Positions 63,601-64,000 of a stretch of DNA of 64,000 bases are shown here, piece after piece; positions within the stretch are counted from its first letter, which is position 1; each line of letters begins with the position of its first letter. The position numbers and the translations under genes are program-made. The stretch covers positions 2,594,001 to 2,658,000 of the forward strand of contig NC_016478.1 in NCBI RefSeq assembly GCF_000226095.1, written 5' to 3'. This stretch comes from Thermothelomyces thermophilus ATCC 42464. Lineage: Eukaryota > Ascomycota > Sordariomycetes > Sordariales > Chaetomiaceae. The notes beneath the pieces are model-generated. The model was not told where the DNA came from and searched no databases. It worked only from the letters and a program-made list of their open reading frames with translations.

Positions 63601-64000
63601 TAGCCTCCGACAAATCTAGGCCTAAAGAGGACTAATCAAACGGGATATTAGCACCCTAGGACCATACATCACTAACAACGCGTACCTTAGAATCCTATAC
63701 CCTCTGTTTTTCTACCTCTATTTCCTCTAGAGACTATATACCTTGACAAAACAGCTCGGAACCCTACTCCTTCAAGAAACATTTCTAGCGACAAAGACAA
63801 GCCAATCGACCGATAGCCGTCTAAAGTTAAGTCTAAAGAACGAAAAGGGCCTCTTTAGTATTAGCCTCTTCTTATTCTATATATTTCTATTTAGATATAA
63901 TCTTTATTATTATAAAAGATTAGCTACAAACATTAAAGCGATAAATAAGGCTATAAATAAGTAGACACTACATCGGAACCATTATAAGAACGACCCCGAC
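63590..64000 (-). pseudogene. Antisense gene relic of C (type 3), cut by window edge
   Basis: Aligns with exon 2 and the end of the cysteine cluster of the antisense relic in G. The 5' part and the 3' LTR lie beyond the window. The 73-codon frame at 63743-63964 on the other strand is a shadow. Confidence 0.62.

Larger units (their letters stand above)
5274..64000 (+). mobile_element. Gypsy element C (type 3), outermost host copy, 3' end beyond window
   Basis: C is the oldest layer and hosts B, D and G. Its own sequence is split into 5274-6114, 21318-22496, 51631-53097 and 60655-64000, which read as one collinear element (LTR, gag, pol, part of the 3' region) once the insertions and one copy of each target duplication are removed. 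It is heavily RIP-mutated, with stops throughout. The 3' LTR is not reached. Confidence 0.9.

Noticed and set aside
4490-64000. CRISPR arrays, tRNA or rRNA genes in the TA-rich block
   Set aside because: The repeats are LTRs and internal parts of one transposon family; no cloverleaf or rRNA motif was noticed.

Overview
The window comes from a filamentous ascomycete genome, most likely a Sordariomycete. It starts with one housekeeping gene, the plasma-membrane proton ATPase (PMA1). The model gives 920 residues, five short GT-AG introns and C-ending codons, and key catalytic residues fall where they do in the Neurospora enzyme. About 750 bp past its stop codon the sequence turns into TA-rich DNA carrying the mark of repeat-induced point mutation (RIP): almost all differences between copies are C-to-T or G-to-A, mainly CpA to TpA and TpG to TpA.

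From 5,274 to the end of the window everything can be read as nested copies of one Ty3/Gypsy chromovirus family. Host copy C (+) starts at 5,274 and runs off the right edge. B (+, 6,115-21,312, target duplication GAGGG) sits in the gag of C. A (+, 11,029-18,630, duplication GAACG) sits in the pol of B. D (-, 22,497-51,625, duplication TATAA) also sits in the gag of C. H (+, 28,116-49,652, duplication CTATT) sits in the gag of D and carries X (28,116-35,515, fused to the 5' end of H by LTR-LTR recombination) and I (39,914-47,329, duplication AATAT). G (-, 53,098-60,649) sits in the pol of C. The copies fall into three subfamilies by LTR and 3' region: type 1 (A, B, D; LTRs 446-448 bp), type 2 (H, X, I; 418-421 bp) and type 3 (C, G; 428 bp). 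RIP load rises with nesting age: A has none visible, B a moderate amount, the rest is heavily mutated.

The young copy A shows how the family works. It has identical 448-bp LTRs, a Tf1-like self-priming site (11 nt inside the LTR complementary to 11 nt just after it), a long Gag with a zinc knuckle and a large C-terminal extension, a canonical -1 frameshift signal, and a Pol with protease, RT, RNase H, D,D35E integrase and chromodomain. Behind pol, on the opposite strand, lies a two-exon gene for a protein with a Zn2Cys6-type cysteine cluster and a coiled coil. Its cysteine spacing can be traced through RIP-killed copies of all three subfamilies, so it is an old, conserved part of the element. 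Copy A itself has a 1-nt deletion in gag just before the zinc knuckle, absent from all older copies, so it may depend on other copies for Gag.
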